Shown here piece by piece: positions 33,001 through 44,345 of a stretch of DNA of 64,000 nucleotides (its first letter is position 1; every line of letters starts with the position of its first letter). The position numbers were made by a program, and so were the translations under genes. The DNA lies in the NCBI GenBank assembly GCA_020796225.1, contig CM036765.1, positions 35,430,066-35,494,065 on the forward strand. The letters are read 5' to 3'. Below the pieces are notes generated by a model. It saw only the letters and a program-made list of their open reading frames with translations. It was not told where the DNA came from and did not search any database. This DNA is from Arion vulgaris. Taxonomy: Eukaryota > Mollusca > Gastropoda > Stylommatophora > Arionidae.

Positions 33001-36000
33001 ATAGAGGAAGAGAAGTAGATATTCTTACATCTCGTCACTACCCAACACCACACTAAGATACAATAGAGGAAGAGAAGTAGATATTCTTACATCTCGCCAC
33101 TACCCAACACCACACTAAGATACAATAGAGGAAGAGAAGTAGATATTCTTACATCTCGCCTACCCAACACCCACTAAGATACAATAGAGGAAGAGAAGTA
33201 GATATTCTTACATCTCGCTCTACCCAACACCACACTAAGATACAATAGAGGAAGAGAAGTAGATATTCTTACATCTCGCTCTACCCAACACCTACTAAGA
33301 TACAATAGAGGAAAGAAGTAGATATTCTTACATCTCGCACTACCCAACACCCCCACTAAGATACAATAGAGGAAGAGAAGTAGATATTCTTACATCTCGT
33401 CACTACCAACACCACACTAAGATACAATAGAGGAAGAAAGTAGATATTCTTACATCTCGCTCTACCCAACACCTCACTAAGATACAATAGAGGAAGAGAA
33501 GTAGATATTCTTACATCTCGCTCTACCCAACACCACACTAAGATACAATAGAGGAAGAGAAGTAGATATTCTTACATCTCGCTCTACCCAACACCTCACT
33601 AAGATACAATAGAGGAAGAGAAGTAGTATTTCTTACATCTCGCCACTACCCAACATCACAACTATTAGATACAATAGACAAGAGAAGTAGATATTCTTAC
33701 ATCTCGCCCTACCCAACACCACACTAAGATACAATAGAGGAAGAGAAGTAGATATTCTTACATCTCGCCACTACCCAACACCACACTAAGATACAATAGA
33801 GGAAGAGAAGTAGATATTCTTACATCTCGCACTACCCAACACCACACTAAGATACAATAGAGGAAGAGAAGTAGATATTCTTACATCCTGCACTACCCAA
33901 CACCACACTAAGATACAATAGAGGAAGAGAAGTAGATATTCTTACATCTCGTCACTACCCAACACCACACTAAGATACAATAGAGGAAGAGAAGTAGATA
34001 TTCTTACATCTCGTCACTACCCAACACCACACTAAGATACAATAGAGGAAGAGAAGTAGATATTCTTACATCTCGCACTACCCAACACCACACTAAGATA
34101 CAATAAGGAAGAGAAGTAGATATTCTTACATCTCGTCCTACCCAACACCACACTAAGATACAATAGAGGAAGAGAAGTAGATATTCTTACATCTCGTCTA
34201 CCCAACACCCACTAAGATACAATAGAGGAAGAGAAGTAGATATTCTTACATCTCGTCACTACCCAACACCACACTAAGATACAATAGAGGAAGAGAAGTA
34301 GATATTCTTACATCTCGCACTACCCAACACCACACTAAGATACAATAGAGGAAGAGAAGTAGATATTTTTACATCTCGCTCTACCCAACACCACACTAAG
34401 ATACAATAGAGGAAGAGAAGTAGATATTCTTACATCTCGCTCTACCCAACACCACACTAAGATACAATAGAGGAAGAGAAGTAGATATTCTTACATCTCG
34501 CTCTACCCAACACCACACTAAGATACAATAGAGGAAGAGAAGTAGATATTCTTACATCTCGTACTACCAACACCACACTAAGATACAATAGAGGAAGAGA
34601 AGTAGATATTCTTACATCTCGCACTACCCAAACCACACTAAGATACAATAGAGGAAGAGAAGTAGATATTCTTACATCTCAGCAACTCCCAACACCACAC
34701 TAAGATACAATAGAGGAAGAGAAGTAGATATTCTTACATCTCGTCACTACCCAACACCACACTAAGATACAATAGAGGAAGAGAAGTAGATATTCTTACA
34801 TCTCGCTCTACCCAACACTCCCCTAAGATACAATAGAGGAAGAGAAGTAGATATTCTTACATCTCGCTCTACCCAACACCACACTAAGATACAATAGAGG
34901 AAGAGAAGTAGATATTCTTACATCTCGCTCTACCCAACACCTCACTAAGATACAATAGAGGAAGAGAAGTAGATATTCTTACATCTCGCTCTACCCAACA
35001 CCACACTAAGATACAATAGAGGAAGAGAAGTAGATATTCTTACATCTCGCTCTACCCAACACCACACTAAGATACAATAGAGGAAGAGAAGTAGATATTT
35101 TACATCTCGCTCTACCAACACCACACTAAGATACAATAGAGGAAGAGAAGTAGATATTCTTACATCTCGCACCTCTACCCAACACCACACTAAGTTACAA
35201 TGAGAGAAGAGAAGTAGATATTCTTACATCTCCTCTCCCAACACCACACTAAGTTTACAATGAGGAAGAGAAGTAGATATTCTTACATCTCGCTACTACC
35301 CAACACCACACTAAGATACAATAGAGGAAGAGAAGTAGATATTCTTACATCTCGCCACTACCCAACACCACACTAAGATACAATAGAGGAAGAGAAGTAG
35401 ATATTCTTACATCTCGCTACTACCCAACACCACACTAAGATACAATAGAGGAAGAGAAGTAGATATTTTTACATCTCGCTCTACCCAACACCACACTAAG
35501 ATACAATAGAGGAAGAGAAGTAGATATTCTTACATCTCGCTACTACCCAACACCTCACTAAGATACATTAGAGGAAGAGAAGTAGATATTCTTACATCTC
35601 GCTCTACCCAACACCACACTAAGATACAATAGAGGAAGAGAAGTAGATATTCTTACATCTCGCTACTACCCAACACCACACTAAGATACAATAGAGGAAG
35701 AGAAGTAGATATTTTTACATCTCGCTCTACCCAACACCACACTAAGATACAATAGAGGAAGAGAAGTAGATATTCTTACATCTCGCCACTACCTTCCCCC
35801 TACCCAACACCACACTGAGTTACAATGGAGAAAGAGAAGTAGATATTCTTACATCTCCTTCTCCCCAACACCACACTGAGTTACAATGGAGGAAGAGAAG
35901 TAGATTATTCTTACATCTCGCCACTACTCCTCCCCCTGCCCAACACCACACTGAGTTACAATGGAGAAAGAGAAGTAGATTATTCTTACATCTCCTTCTC

Positions 36001-36030
36001 CCCAACACCACACTGAGTTACAATGGAGGA
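30060..36030. repeat. Minisatellite, ~57-62-bp unit, about 95 copies
   Basis: The unit is a nearly invariant core (AAGATACAATAGAGGAAGAG, AAGTAGATATTCTTACATCT, CG) plus a variable linker (TCACTACCCAACACCACACT with many shortened forms such as CTCTACCC or CACTACC). Units at 30060-31130 contain scattered single-base losses; units at 35770-36030 carry extra pyrimidine stretches and GAGTTACAATGGAGG. Short frames on the minus strand are repeats of this unit, not genes. Confidence 0.93.
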
Positions 36031-36392
36031 AGAGAAGAAGATAATGAAGACCTCAGTGAACAAAGTTCCTATTCTACCAACTTGACAACTCCTTGGTAGC
36101 TTCATAGTTTTAACTATTGATCGATTTTTATCAGCCTATATCTTTGCATAAATGTACAAGTCAAATACTTTTATTGCTTCTCCAAGAGATACGAACACCA
36201 CAGGTGATAGCAGCAATGTTGGAGAGGTAATTTAGTTTGTACCAGTTGTCGATATCTTCAAGTCATATTTGTAGTGTTTCAATAGCAACTTTTGTCTGGT
36301 GTTATCTCACATCCTAGACTGTTCAAACTGCACCTAGTTCTGTAAAACGGCTTACATTTCGTTTTCTTGAATCTAACCCGAATAGTCTATGA
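36031..36392. other. Unassigned spacer
   Basis: Nothing recognised. The hAT target duplication GTCTATGA (36385-36392) closes it. Confidence 0.4.
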
Positions 36393-36420
36393 CAGCGTTT
36401 CCCAAACTGGGGTCAGTGGA

Positions 36421-36965
36421 CCCAGGGGTCAGAGGTACTCACAGGGGGTCAGCGAGGTACTCACAGGGGTCAGCGAGGTACTCACAGGGGTCAGCGAGGT
36501 ACTCACAGGGGTCAGTGAGGTACTCACAGGGGTCAGTGAGGTACTCACAGGGGGTCAGCGAGTACTCACAGGGGTCAGTGAGATACTCACAGGGGTCAGC
36601 GAGGTACTCACAGGGGTCAGTGAGGTACTCACAGGGTCAGCGAGGTACTCACAGGGGTCAGCGAGGTACTCACAGGGGATCAGCGCGGTACTCACAGGGG
36701 ATCAGCGAGGTACTCACAGGGGGTCCGTCAGGTACTCACAGGGGGTCAGCGAGGTACTCACAGGGGTCAGCGAGGTACTCACAGGGGTCCGTGAGGTACT
36801 CACAGGGGTCAGCGAGGTACTCACAGGGGGTCAGCGAGGTACTCACAGGGGGTCAGCGAGGTACTCATAGGGGGTCAGCGAGGTACTCACAGGGGGTCCG
36901 TCAGGTACTCACAGGGGGTCAGCGAGGTACTCACAGGGGGTCAGCGAGGTACTCATAGGGGGTCC
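36421..36965. repeat. 22-23-bp minisatellite inside the hAT element, about 25 copies
   Basis: The unit is GGTCAGCGAGGTACTCACAG + GG, with GTCAGTGAG, GTCCGTGAG and GTCCGTCAG variants and one-base length changes in the G run. It grows out of the subterminal GGGGTCAGTGGACCCAGGGG of the hAT left end. Long open frames through it are unit-length artefacts. Confidence 0.92.
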
Positions 36966-37255
36966 TCATGCGCTTTAAGACATATTATGATCTTTGATAT
37001 TTCAAACAGAAAAATAAATTTTAAATATATATATATAAAAACAGTGGTAAACTAGTTTTGCTGCGAAATCAAAGAGCCCAGACCAGACCGGAGTCTTAAT
37101 GTGTAACAGGACAAAAAGAAAGATCATTAGAAGTTTCCCGCAGTTTGAGAAATTTGAGCCAGATTGACTGTTGGTGCGGTGTAATAATACGTCTGTAAAT
37201 AAATAACGTTGGCGTGCAGTGGATTTTGCTACAATACATTTTGGCCGAGCTTCAG

Positions 37256-37475
37256 GATGGATCGCTGGCTGAATTTGAAACGTAAATGTACTGATGGTGC
37301 TAATGATTGCGCGTCTTGTTCAAGGCAAAAGGAAACCTCTTCCTGTTTATTAAAATTTTATATTGCAGACATTGTTTACTATTGTACCACACATATAATT
37401 CGTTCCTGTCCATTTTCATATATAGAAACTTTTGGGGTTTGTGGCAGCAACATGTATTTAAAAGGGGGACCGTAG
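37256..37475 (+). pseudogene. hAT transposase N-terminal remnant
   Basis: MDRWLNLKRKCTDG starts at 37257 and the frame runs to 37475. MD.WL...KRK near the N-terminus is usual in hAT proteins of the ZBED5/SCAND3/Zaphod-like type. A cysteine-rich stretch (CASCSRQKETSSC) follows, but no complete BED finger or DDE domain is present. Confidence 0.5.
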
Positions 37476-37559
37476 TAATGCAAAGTTTGAGAACCGCTGG
37501 TCTATGACTTCGCTAACGTCTATATAACAATCCTATCAGTTATCAAATAATAGGACAAA

Positions 37560-37690
37560 TAGCGCCAATTTTAAAATGCAAACATGTCAGCATGAACACA
37601 TTAAGAGTATTGTTCAACACAATCTTTCTTCCAACATTATGCTATCAGTGCCAAACATGGACGCTGACATCAAGTGATAGAAGAAAATTA
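37560..37690 (+). pseudogene. L-A LINE fragment without SINE (empty site)
   Basis: CKHVSMNTLRVLFNTIFLPT and LCYQCQTWTLTSSDRRKLVT read in one frame. The junction AAGAGTATTGTTCAACACAA corresponds to the point where the copy at 2165-2970 carries the S1 SINE. Confidence 0.7.
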
Positions 37691-37839
37691 GTCACGATTG
37701 ATGTAGCGAAAAAATAGCTGCATGAACAAGACACAATCTGGTACAGTCTAGTAATACATGCTCTTGTTTTGCCTTGGCTTATAGCCGTACACGTTGATGG
37801 ATGTTATGTTGAATAACACCGTTTTTAAATAATATGCAT

Positions 37840-38115
37840 ATGAATGAGGGTGTTTATGGAGTTGTAAAGTCGAAGGATTGACTTCACTGCACCGGGTTTT
37901 ACCACACATGGCTCGGTCAATCTCTGCTGAAATGTCACGGTACCTGGCGAGAGTATTGCATAAAACACGAACACTGTAGCTCCGGCAACAATCACAGGGA
38001 TCTCTGGGGAAAAAAATGCACCCGTGAACTGAACGGCTGGCCTGGATTCGAATCCACGACCTTCGACTCGCAAGTCAAGAGCTTAAGAAATTAGCCACAG
38101 ATACCCCCGAAAGTG
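37840..38115 (-). mobile_element. tRNA-derived SINE, family S1
   Basis: Minus strand: TCTGTGGCTAATTTCTTAAG (decayed A box), GTCGAAGGTCGTGGATTCGA (B box GATTCGAATCC), TTGTTGCCGGAGCTACAGTG, CCCGGTGCAGTGAAGTCAAT. No CCTTTTTAAAA tail here. Confidence 0.78.
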
Positions 38116-38161
38116 AAGTGTTCCATAGGACTAGTAGTGCTAACCCTATTACTAATTTATA

Positions 38162-38420
38162 CAGGGTGTTCAAGATAATAGCAGCCTGTGAATGGAGTCA
38201 ATCTGGCATATATGTATGAAAATGAGTAGGTTCAGTTATGACGTAGTATAGGTCAAGGTTATATGACGGTATGTAATTGTAGTGCGGGAAGGGGCGATGA
38301 ACAAATGTGACGTAAAACGAGCTAGTCAGAACCGGTTTAAATAGTACATAAACTTAACGCGATTGATTATCTGGCAACTTTCGATTTGTCAATGGGGCTG
38401 CTTTAATCTTGAACACCCTG
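38162..38420. mobile_element. Mariner-like MITE, 259 bp, TA duplication
   Basis: The left end CAGGGTGTTCAAGATAATAG and the right end, read inwards, CAGGGTGTTCAAGATTAAAG form inverted repeats of about 27 bp with two or three mismatches. TA flanks at 38160-38161 and 38421-38422. A terminal CAGGGTGTTC next to TA is typical of mariner-type ends. No coding capacity. Confidence 0.85.
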
Positions 38421-39825
38421 TATAAACGAGATTATGCAATACTGACACCATCACATCTCAGGCAGCATACATACAGATAACGTTACCTTCTGGTCAGCTC
38501 AGGCTTGTGTCAATAATGCTTGTGTGACGTTGACAAGTGTGTATGGAAGTATTTGCTATCAGAATTTAGTGTTGGTTTCCGGGGGCCGACCATAAACTAT
38601 AGATGACGTATTTATTGCTGCCGATAAGAGAAGTTTAACAGTAGACAGCTGAACAAACTTAACAGTAAAACTAATAAACACAAAATATAAAGTTCGATTT
38701 AGAAAGATTCAGAAAGAGATTTGGTAAAAATGTTGTAGTTGTATACAATTTTGTTTTATTTTGTTCCTTGATATCATACAGGAAATTTGACTTCACGATT
38801 TTGCATTATCTTTATTTCAGGAATGACTCAGATGTCATCTTGAGCCTTCCACTCCGTAAGTTTGTTTACTTCTGGACGTATTTATATTGAAATGTATACT
38901 AAATTATCCAGTAGACCGGCTTTGCCTCGTCTTAAACAAATGTGCGAGACAGTCTATCAGCTCAAAGGACGAACGGTTAAGCCTGAAGAATTTTTTTCAT
39001 AAAACTAGGAATGGGTGGGAACTGTCTCCTGTGATTGATTGATTGAGAGCATTGTCACTCTCTTTCTCTCTCTCTTTCTCACTCTTTCTCTCTCTTCTCT
39101 CTCTCTCTCACTCTCTTCTCACTCTTCTCTCTCTCTCTCTTGTGCCGTGTTTATCCCTGTTAGAGCATTGACTAATCATCAATTTACTTCTGTAAATAAC
39201 CATATTTGTTCCGATTTCTATTTAACTCAGAAATATCATAACATCCGTACATGAACTAACTAGCAGTAGTAATGTTCCCGGTGTCATTTTGAGTGTGATG
39301 ATAATTTGCTCTCTTCTTTTAGTGGGTATTACTTATGTTCGGCAACTTTTTAGTATACTTCTGCTAATTTTCGACTACTAATGTGTCTTTTACAGGCAAA
39401 AAAAAACCAGGATTATAGAAAAGAAAAAAAGAATAAGAAGATGGTATATATATATATATTGCATCATCGAAAAACTATTTCTGGGAAGTTACAGCAAACA
39501 TTGTAAGCTGAGCATGGCCATGTTGTTTTATGGTGTGTAATAAAATATATTTGATTGAGTATCCTAGTGCACGGAAACTGATCTGGTGCAAATGTACCGA
39601 TTCAATAACGCCAGACATTATTCAGTGGGGACATTATGTAGGCTGTAGTACACAACAGATGGTGGGTATCACGTGTCACATACACGTAAGGACCAGTTGG
39701 GTGTGGTGAGAAATGCAATGGCACCTTGTAGGTAAAACGTTAATATATGGAAGAAGGAAGGTTACATTTCGGTGATTAAAGGTTCTTACATGAGAAAAGG
39801 AAACTGACAAGATTTCGATCAAAAG
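38421..39825. other. Unassigned region
   Basis: A (CT)n-rich tract at about 39058-39142 and a short (TA)n at about 39444-39460. A TTTATTTCAG/GAATGACTC splice-acceptor-like site at 38811-38821 precedes no exon I can define. No gene. Confidence 0.4.
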
Positions 39826-41212
39826 ACAATTAGTTATGGAGAAGAGAAACCATCGATTAAGTGTTGACAAGATGGTGTTTTTGTATGGAGAAGAGAAACC
39901 ATAGATTAAGCGTTGACAAGATGGTGTTCTTGTATGGAGAAGAGAAACCATAGATTAAGCGTTGACAAGATGGTGTTCTTGTATGGAGAAGACTAACCAT
40001 AGATTAAGTGTTGACAAGATGTTGTTCTTGTATGGAGAAGTGTAATCATAGATTAAGTGTTGACAAGATGGTGTTCTTGTATGGAGAAGTGTAATCATAG
40101 ATTAAGTGGTGACAAGATGGTGTTCTTGTATGGAGAAGTGTAATCATAGATTAAGTGGTGACAAGATGGTATTCTTGTATGGAGAAGTGTAATCATAGAT
40201 TAAGCGTTGACAAGATGGTGTTTTTGTATGGAGAAGAGAAACCATAGATTAAGCGTTGACAAGATGGTGTTCTTGTATGGAGAAGTGTAATCATAGATTA
40301 AGTGTTGACAAGATGGTGTTCTTGTATGGAGAAGTGTAATCATAGATTAAGTGGTGACAAGATGGTGTTCTTGTATGGAGAAGTGTAATCATAGATTAAG
40401 TGGTGACAAGATGGTGTTTTTGTATGGAGAAGAGAAACCATAGATTAAGCGTTGACAAGATGGTGTTCTTGTATGGAGAAGTGTAATCATAGATTAAGTG
40501 TTGACAAGATGGTGTTCTTGTATGGAGAAGTGTAATCATAGATTAAGTGGTGACAAGATGGTGTTCTTGTATGGAGAAGTGTAATCATAGATTAAGTGGT
40601 GACAAGATGGTGTTCTTGTATGGAGAAGTGTAATCATAGATTAAGCGTTGACAAGATGGTGTTTTTGTATGGAGAAGAGAAACCATAGATTAAGCGTTGA
40701 CAAGATGGTGTTCTTGTATGGAGAAGAGAAACCATAGATTAAGCGTTGACAAGATGGTGTTCTTGTATGGAGAAGACTAACCATAGATTAAGTGTTGACA
40801 AGATGGTGTTCTTGTATGGAGAAGTGTAATCATAGATTAAGCGTTGACAAGATGGTGTTCTTGTATGGAGAAGTGTAATCATAGATTAAGTGTTGACAAG
40901 ATGGTGTTCTTGTATGGAGAAGTGCAATCATAGATTAAGTGGTGACAAGATGGTGTTCTTGTATGGAGAAGTGTAATCATAGATTAAGTGGTGACAAGAT
41001 GGTGTTCTTGTATGGAAAAGTGGATCCTTAGATTATACGTCGACAAGATGGTGTTCTTGTATGGAGAAGTGTAATCATAGATTAAGTGGTGACAAGATGG
41101 TGTTCTTGTATGGAGAAGTGAAACCATAGATTAAGTGTTGACAAGATGGTGTTCATGTATGGAGAAGTGTAATCATAGATTATACGTCGACAAGATGGTG
41201 TTTATGTAATTG
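39826..41212. repeat. 49-bp minisatellite, about 28 copies
   Basis: The unit is GTTGACAAGATGGTGTTCTT + GTATGGAGAA + a variable 19 bp. Type A reads GAGAAACCATAGATTAAGC and type B reads GTGTAATCATAGATTAAGT, with a GGTGACAAG sub-variant. Types are interspersed in blocks, and a higher-order ABBB-like pattern recurs (about 39.95-40.2, 40.2-40.4 and 40.4-40.65 kb). Confidence 0.93.
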
Positions 41213-41284
41213 TGGGGGACCCATGTTTAGCTATAATCAGGTGTATCAGTTTGTTCTTGAAAACGTTTGACATGAAAAAACTAG

Positions 41285-41660
41285 AATGGAAGGATCTCGC
41301 CACGAATATGATCAGCTGTAGACATTTTAAGAAAAATTGGATCAAAAACTGGTCAAGCTGACGTTTGAAAGACAACCAAATGCAGTGATTTGGACATTTA
41401 ATGAGAATGGAATACAACCAACCACCAACAAAGCATACAATAAAAAGAGATCAGGTACTAGAAACAAGGGAAGACCAAGAAAAAGATGGATAGACGATAT
41501 CAATACCATACTAAATAAACACGGATATAACACAATAACGGCGATTTATCTGGCTCTGGAACGCAAATGAAAGCTCTCACACCTACGATTAATGGCAAGA
41601 GTGGACAACCAATTCCATCATTCACCTGGGGAAAGACAATAGACAACTTGCTGATATAAA
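41285..41660 (+). pseudogene. LINE C-terminus, family L-E
   Basis: FGHLMRMEYNQP in one frame, RNKGRPRKRWIDDINTILNK in another, then a TY.LALERK-like end. Related to 7195-7430 (minus). FGH..R and GRPRKRW.DDI are post-RT motifs. Frameshifted. Confidence 0.7.
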
Positions 41661-42224
41661 TTGTGCTAGGAAGAAGCAGAAATAAAATCCATCATGCGAA
41701 CTACGTCCATTATCTCTCTGGACTAACAGGATGCCATCACTACAAGACGGTATGGTTAGATTGATTGCAGACAATTCTAATTTATATGAAACATATAGCA
41801 GCCATTACTTCACATCGCTTTGTTGGACACTTTGTCACAGTTTTGATGATATCGTTAGTAGGTTTTAGTTATTTAGAGTTCAGTAGTTATATAATTTATT
41901 CAGGCAGTTTACTGCCAACATGAAAGGAAGCTAGTATTAATTGTGTGTGGGACGGTGCAAGTGAATAATTGAAATGCTATCGTTGAAGGTATGGCAGGCT
42001 GAGCTATTGTTTGAAGCAGATAGAGTGAGAATTAAAACAATACAACAAAGAGTCAATAAACTCAAGAACATTGAGAATTAAAGCAATATAACAGGGACAT
42101 TTGGCCAGAGCAGGAGAAAACAGAAAAAACTTAGACATGTATAGACAAGGGAAACGTAAATTTAGTTACTTCTTTTGAAGTGTGTTATTGAGATGACATT
42201 TGTTTACTTGATTGATTGATTGAT
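41661..42224. other. Unassigned region
   Basis: A (TTGA)n-like TTGATTGATTGATTGACAGG at about 42210. Otherwise nothing. Confidence 0.4.
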
Positions 42225-42335
42225 TGACAGGACCGTCATCATTGCACTTCGGTGAGTAACCATGTGTGCTTCGGTCTCTTTATTACACAGGGAGATCTCA
42301 GCTGCAGTGCACTAACTCCGTAGCACTGGCGAGGT
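42225..42335 (+). repeat. Interspersed repeat fragment (CACTTCGGTGA family)
   Basis: CGTCATCATTGCACTTCGGT, ACCATGTGTGCTTCGGTCTC, TTATTACACAGGGAGATCTC, GCAGTGCACTAACTCCGTAG. The longest of the three copies (others at 3715-3805 and 23280-23392). Confidence 0.6.
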
Positions 42336-42357
42336 GAGAAATTGGGGTTGTATAATA

Positions 42358-42555
42358 AATGGCGAAACACGTAATCACAAAGTACTGTAGTTTTACAAAA
42401 TACAAAAACTATGATAATACACAGCAACTTTTCAACGTTGATCGACACATTGCTGTGTATTGTTTTTGTATTTTGTATTTTGTAAAACTACAGTACTTTG
42501 TTATTACGTGTTTCATCATTTTACAGTTTTACTGCAGTCTCCCCCCTATATTGAT
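42358..42555. mobile_element. Long-hairpin short element
   Basis: Left arm GCGAAACACGTAATCACAAA ... ACAAAATACAAAAACTATG ... ATACACAGCAA (about 42361-42428). The right arm, read backwards from about 42520, gives ATGAAACACGTAATAACAAA with the same continuation. Arms of about 70 bp flank a loop of about 20 bp. ATAATAAA is directly repeated at about 42350 and 42562. The right end carries CTGCAGTCTCCCCCCTATAT, as at 21550-21569. Confidence 0.75.
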
Positions 42556-42599
42556 AGTTGAATAATAAACAATGACTAGTTTTAGTTTCAGTTTGCAAT

Positions 42600-43015
42600 A
42601 TCTTCATTGCACTCCGACCATGTCCATAGGTGCTCGGATCACCTTCGCAATATCTCCAACAGCGTCCAGCAACTGACCATACCTATTCGATTTTGATTGA
42701 TGAGCCTACTCATATACCTGTTGTGATGTACTTTTCTAGCTATTCCAATCTAACATAATATCGACTTACTCAAGTAAAATCTTTCGTAAATTATCGTTTG
42801 TATGTCATGTGCCGTTTACATTCCAGTATTGATGAATTAAGAGGAAAGCATATTAAAAATAAAACAATACGCAAAAACGAGATTATATTGTATCGCAAAT
42901 TAAATTTAAACTTGATAAGAAATGTCAGTATATTTAACAAATTTCTAAACGACTAAATAAACATCTACAAAATCAAATCATAAAATCGTTTTAAATTACA
43001 ATTAATCATCACATT
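42600..43015. other. AT-rich region with a diverged partner at 43485-43660
   Basis: The stretch 42770-42965 (AAATTAAATTTAAACTTGAT, AGAAATGTCAGTATATTTAA) is similar in order to 43485-43660 (AAATTAAATTTAACGCTAAG, GAATGTCAGTATAAATAACA). Class unknown. Confidence 0.45.
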
Positions 43016-43019
43016 TTTA

Positions 43020-43395
43020 TCAGACTTATTTAACAGTCAGACAATAAGAGACACAATTAGAAATGAAGAAATCAGAAGAAGACTGGATGTGAAACCAATC
43101 ATGCAATTTATAAAAGAACAGATTAAACGATTTGGACATCTGAAAAGAATACCCTGGTATAGACTACCACAGAGAGCCACAGTGAAAAAGTATAACAAGT
43201 ACAGAGCAAGAAGAAGACCACACAAAGGATGGAGCGACGGCATCAAGAATAGTCTTAAGAAAATTATTAACAGCTTACAAAATACATTAGAACAAGCACA
43301 CACAAGATCACTACATTCCCTCCACCCCCCAACCCACCCCACTCAAACACTTCTATAAAGAAATAAACGGTAGAAGAGAAGAAGATGTAGTAATC
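43020..43395 (+). pseudogene. LINE C-terminus, family L-C
   Basis: DTIRNEEIRRRLDVKPIMQF, IKEQIKRFGHLKRI, PQRATVKKYNKYRARRRPHK and a stop near 43358, then AAACGGTAGAAGAGAAGAAG as 3' end. The frame is open over 89 codons from 43089. Related pieces: 29880-30075, 54030-54310. Confidence 0.75.
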
Positions 43396-44210
43396 AGCTC
43401 ACTTCGACGACAATTTCCGATTTTCTTATTAAATTAGTTGGTCCACAGCCTCCTGTAAGCATAAGGTCGTTCAGCTCAAGTAGAAATTCCTGTAAATCTG
43501 ACCACTTACCCCCCGTGACATTTGCATTTCAGTATTATTTTATAAAGACGAAATCAATTCTAAAACAACACATGTTTAAACAAGGATACATTATGTCAGA
43601 AATTAAATTTAACGCTAAGGAATGTCAGTATAAATAACACTTTTTCATCAATAAATAACCATGGGCTCATAGAACTGTGCCCAAATTGCAGTAATGTTCG
43701 CAGTGTTCTATCACGTATATATATATATATAGATCAGCCCACATAAGTTGAAATTTTCGACATATCAACTGAGCTAACGGCCGTATGTTACCATGGTCAC
43801 CGCTAGAGTTAGTCATTAAGAAACATTTATAACAATAAACATATACCTGATATACTGTACAATTTGAACATACATACACTTTTTACTCACGTGTCATATC
43901 TTCTGTATTTACGGGAGTGTAGATAAAGATTATATTTGCACTGAAAACACGCCCTTTATTTTACTATACTGACTCAACACTGCGTGCATTGCTAGATTTA
44001 CTACTATTGATTTGTCTCGTGGCGGTTAGCTCGATATTTTGAAATGTCCATAAAGTGTAGAGGTTGATTGGTAAGATATGGCTACAAATGTTACTGAATG
44101 GTGCACTAAACTAAATATGCACTAAATGTACGCAAAGATGGCCGCAAGTGACGTGTTGTCCATAGAATATAATTAGGAAACAAGTTAAGAATGAAGTTTG
44201 AGATTTATGT
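43396..44210. other. Unassigned AT-rich region
   Basis: A (TA)n-like stretch at about 43713-43730 and the 43485-43660 partner noted above. No gene. Confidence 0.4.
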
Positions 44211-44217
44211 CCTAAAG

Positions 44218-44345
44218 TTTGATTATAGTAGGTCGAGCGTAACCTGAACAGTTTCGGGGCGACTGCACTAGCCACGCGGCCATTAATTCCACAGGTACAT
44301 GTCCCCTTATCTAACACTGTCCTAAAAACGATATTACATGCAGTA
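44218..44345 (-). repeat. Interspersed repeat S7
   Basis: Minus strand: GCATGTAATATCGTTTTTAG, GGAATTAATGGCCGCGTGGC, TAGTGCAGTCGCCCCGAAAC. Collinear with 60640-60760 (minus), which reads GCATGGCTAGTGCAGTCGCC. The GGCTAGTGCAGTCG part resembles a pol III A-box region; the SINE class is a guess. Confidence 0.5.

Larger units (their letters stand above)
36393..37499. mobile_element. Non-autonomous hAT transposon with 8-bp target duplication
   Basis: The left end CAGCGTTTCCCAAACTGGGG (36393) and the right end, read inwards from 37499, CAGCGGTTCTCAAACTTTGC share the hAT-type terminus CAG.G.TT..CAAACT. GTCTATGA is duplicated at 36385-36392 and 37500-37507, the 8-bp duplication expected of hAT. The 1107-bp interior holds the 22-bp minisatellite and a remnant of a transposase start (37256-37360). 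Far shorter than autonomous hAT elements. Confidence 0.9.

Noticed and set aside
36367..36958. 167- and 189-codon frames (EVLTGVS, RYSQGSA repeats)
   Set aside because: Artefacts of the 22-23-bp hAT-internal minisatellite; unit length changes move the frame.
38811..38860. Exon after a TTTATTTCAG acceptor site
   Set aside because: No open frame of useful length or donor site follows.
39058..39142. Serine/leucine-rich short frame
   Set aside because: Low-complexity (CT)n tract.
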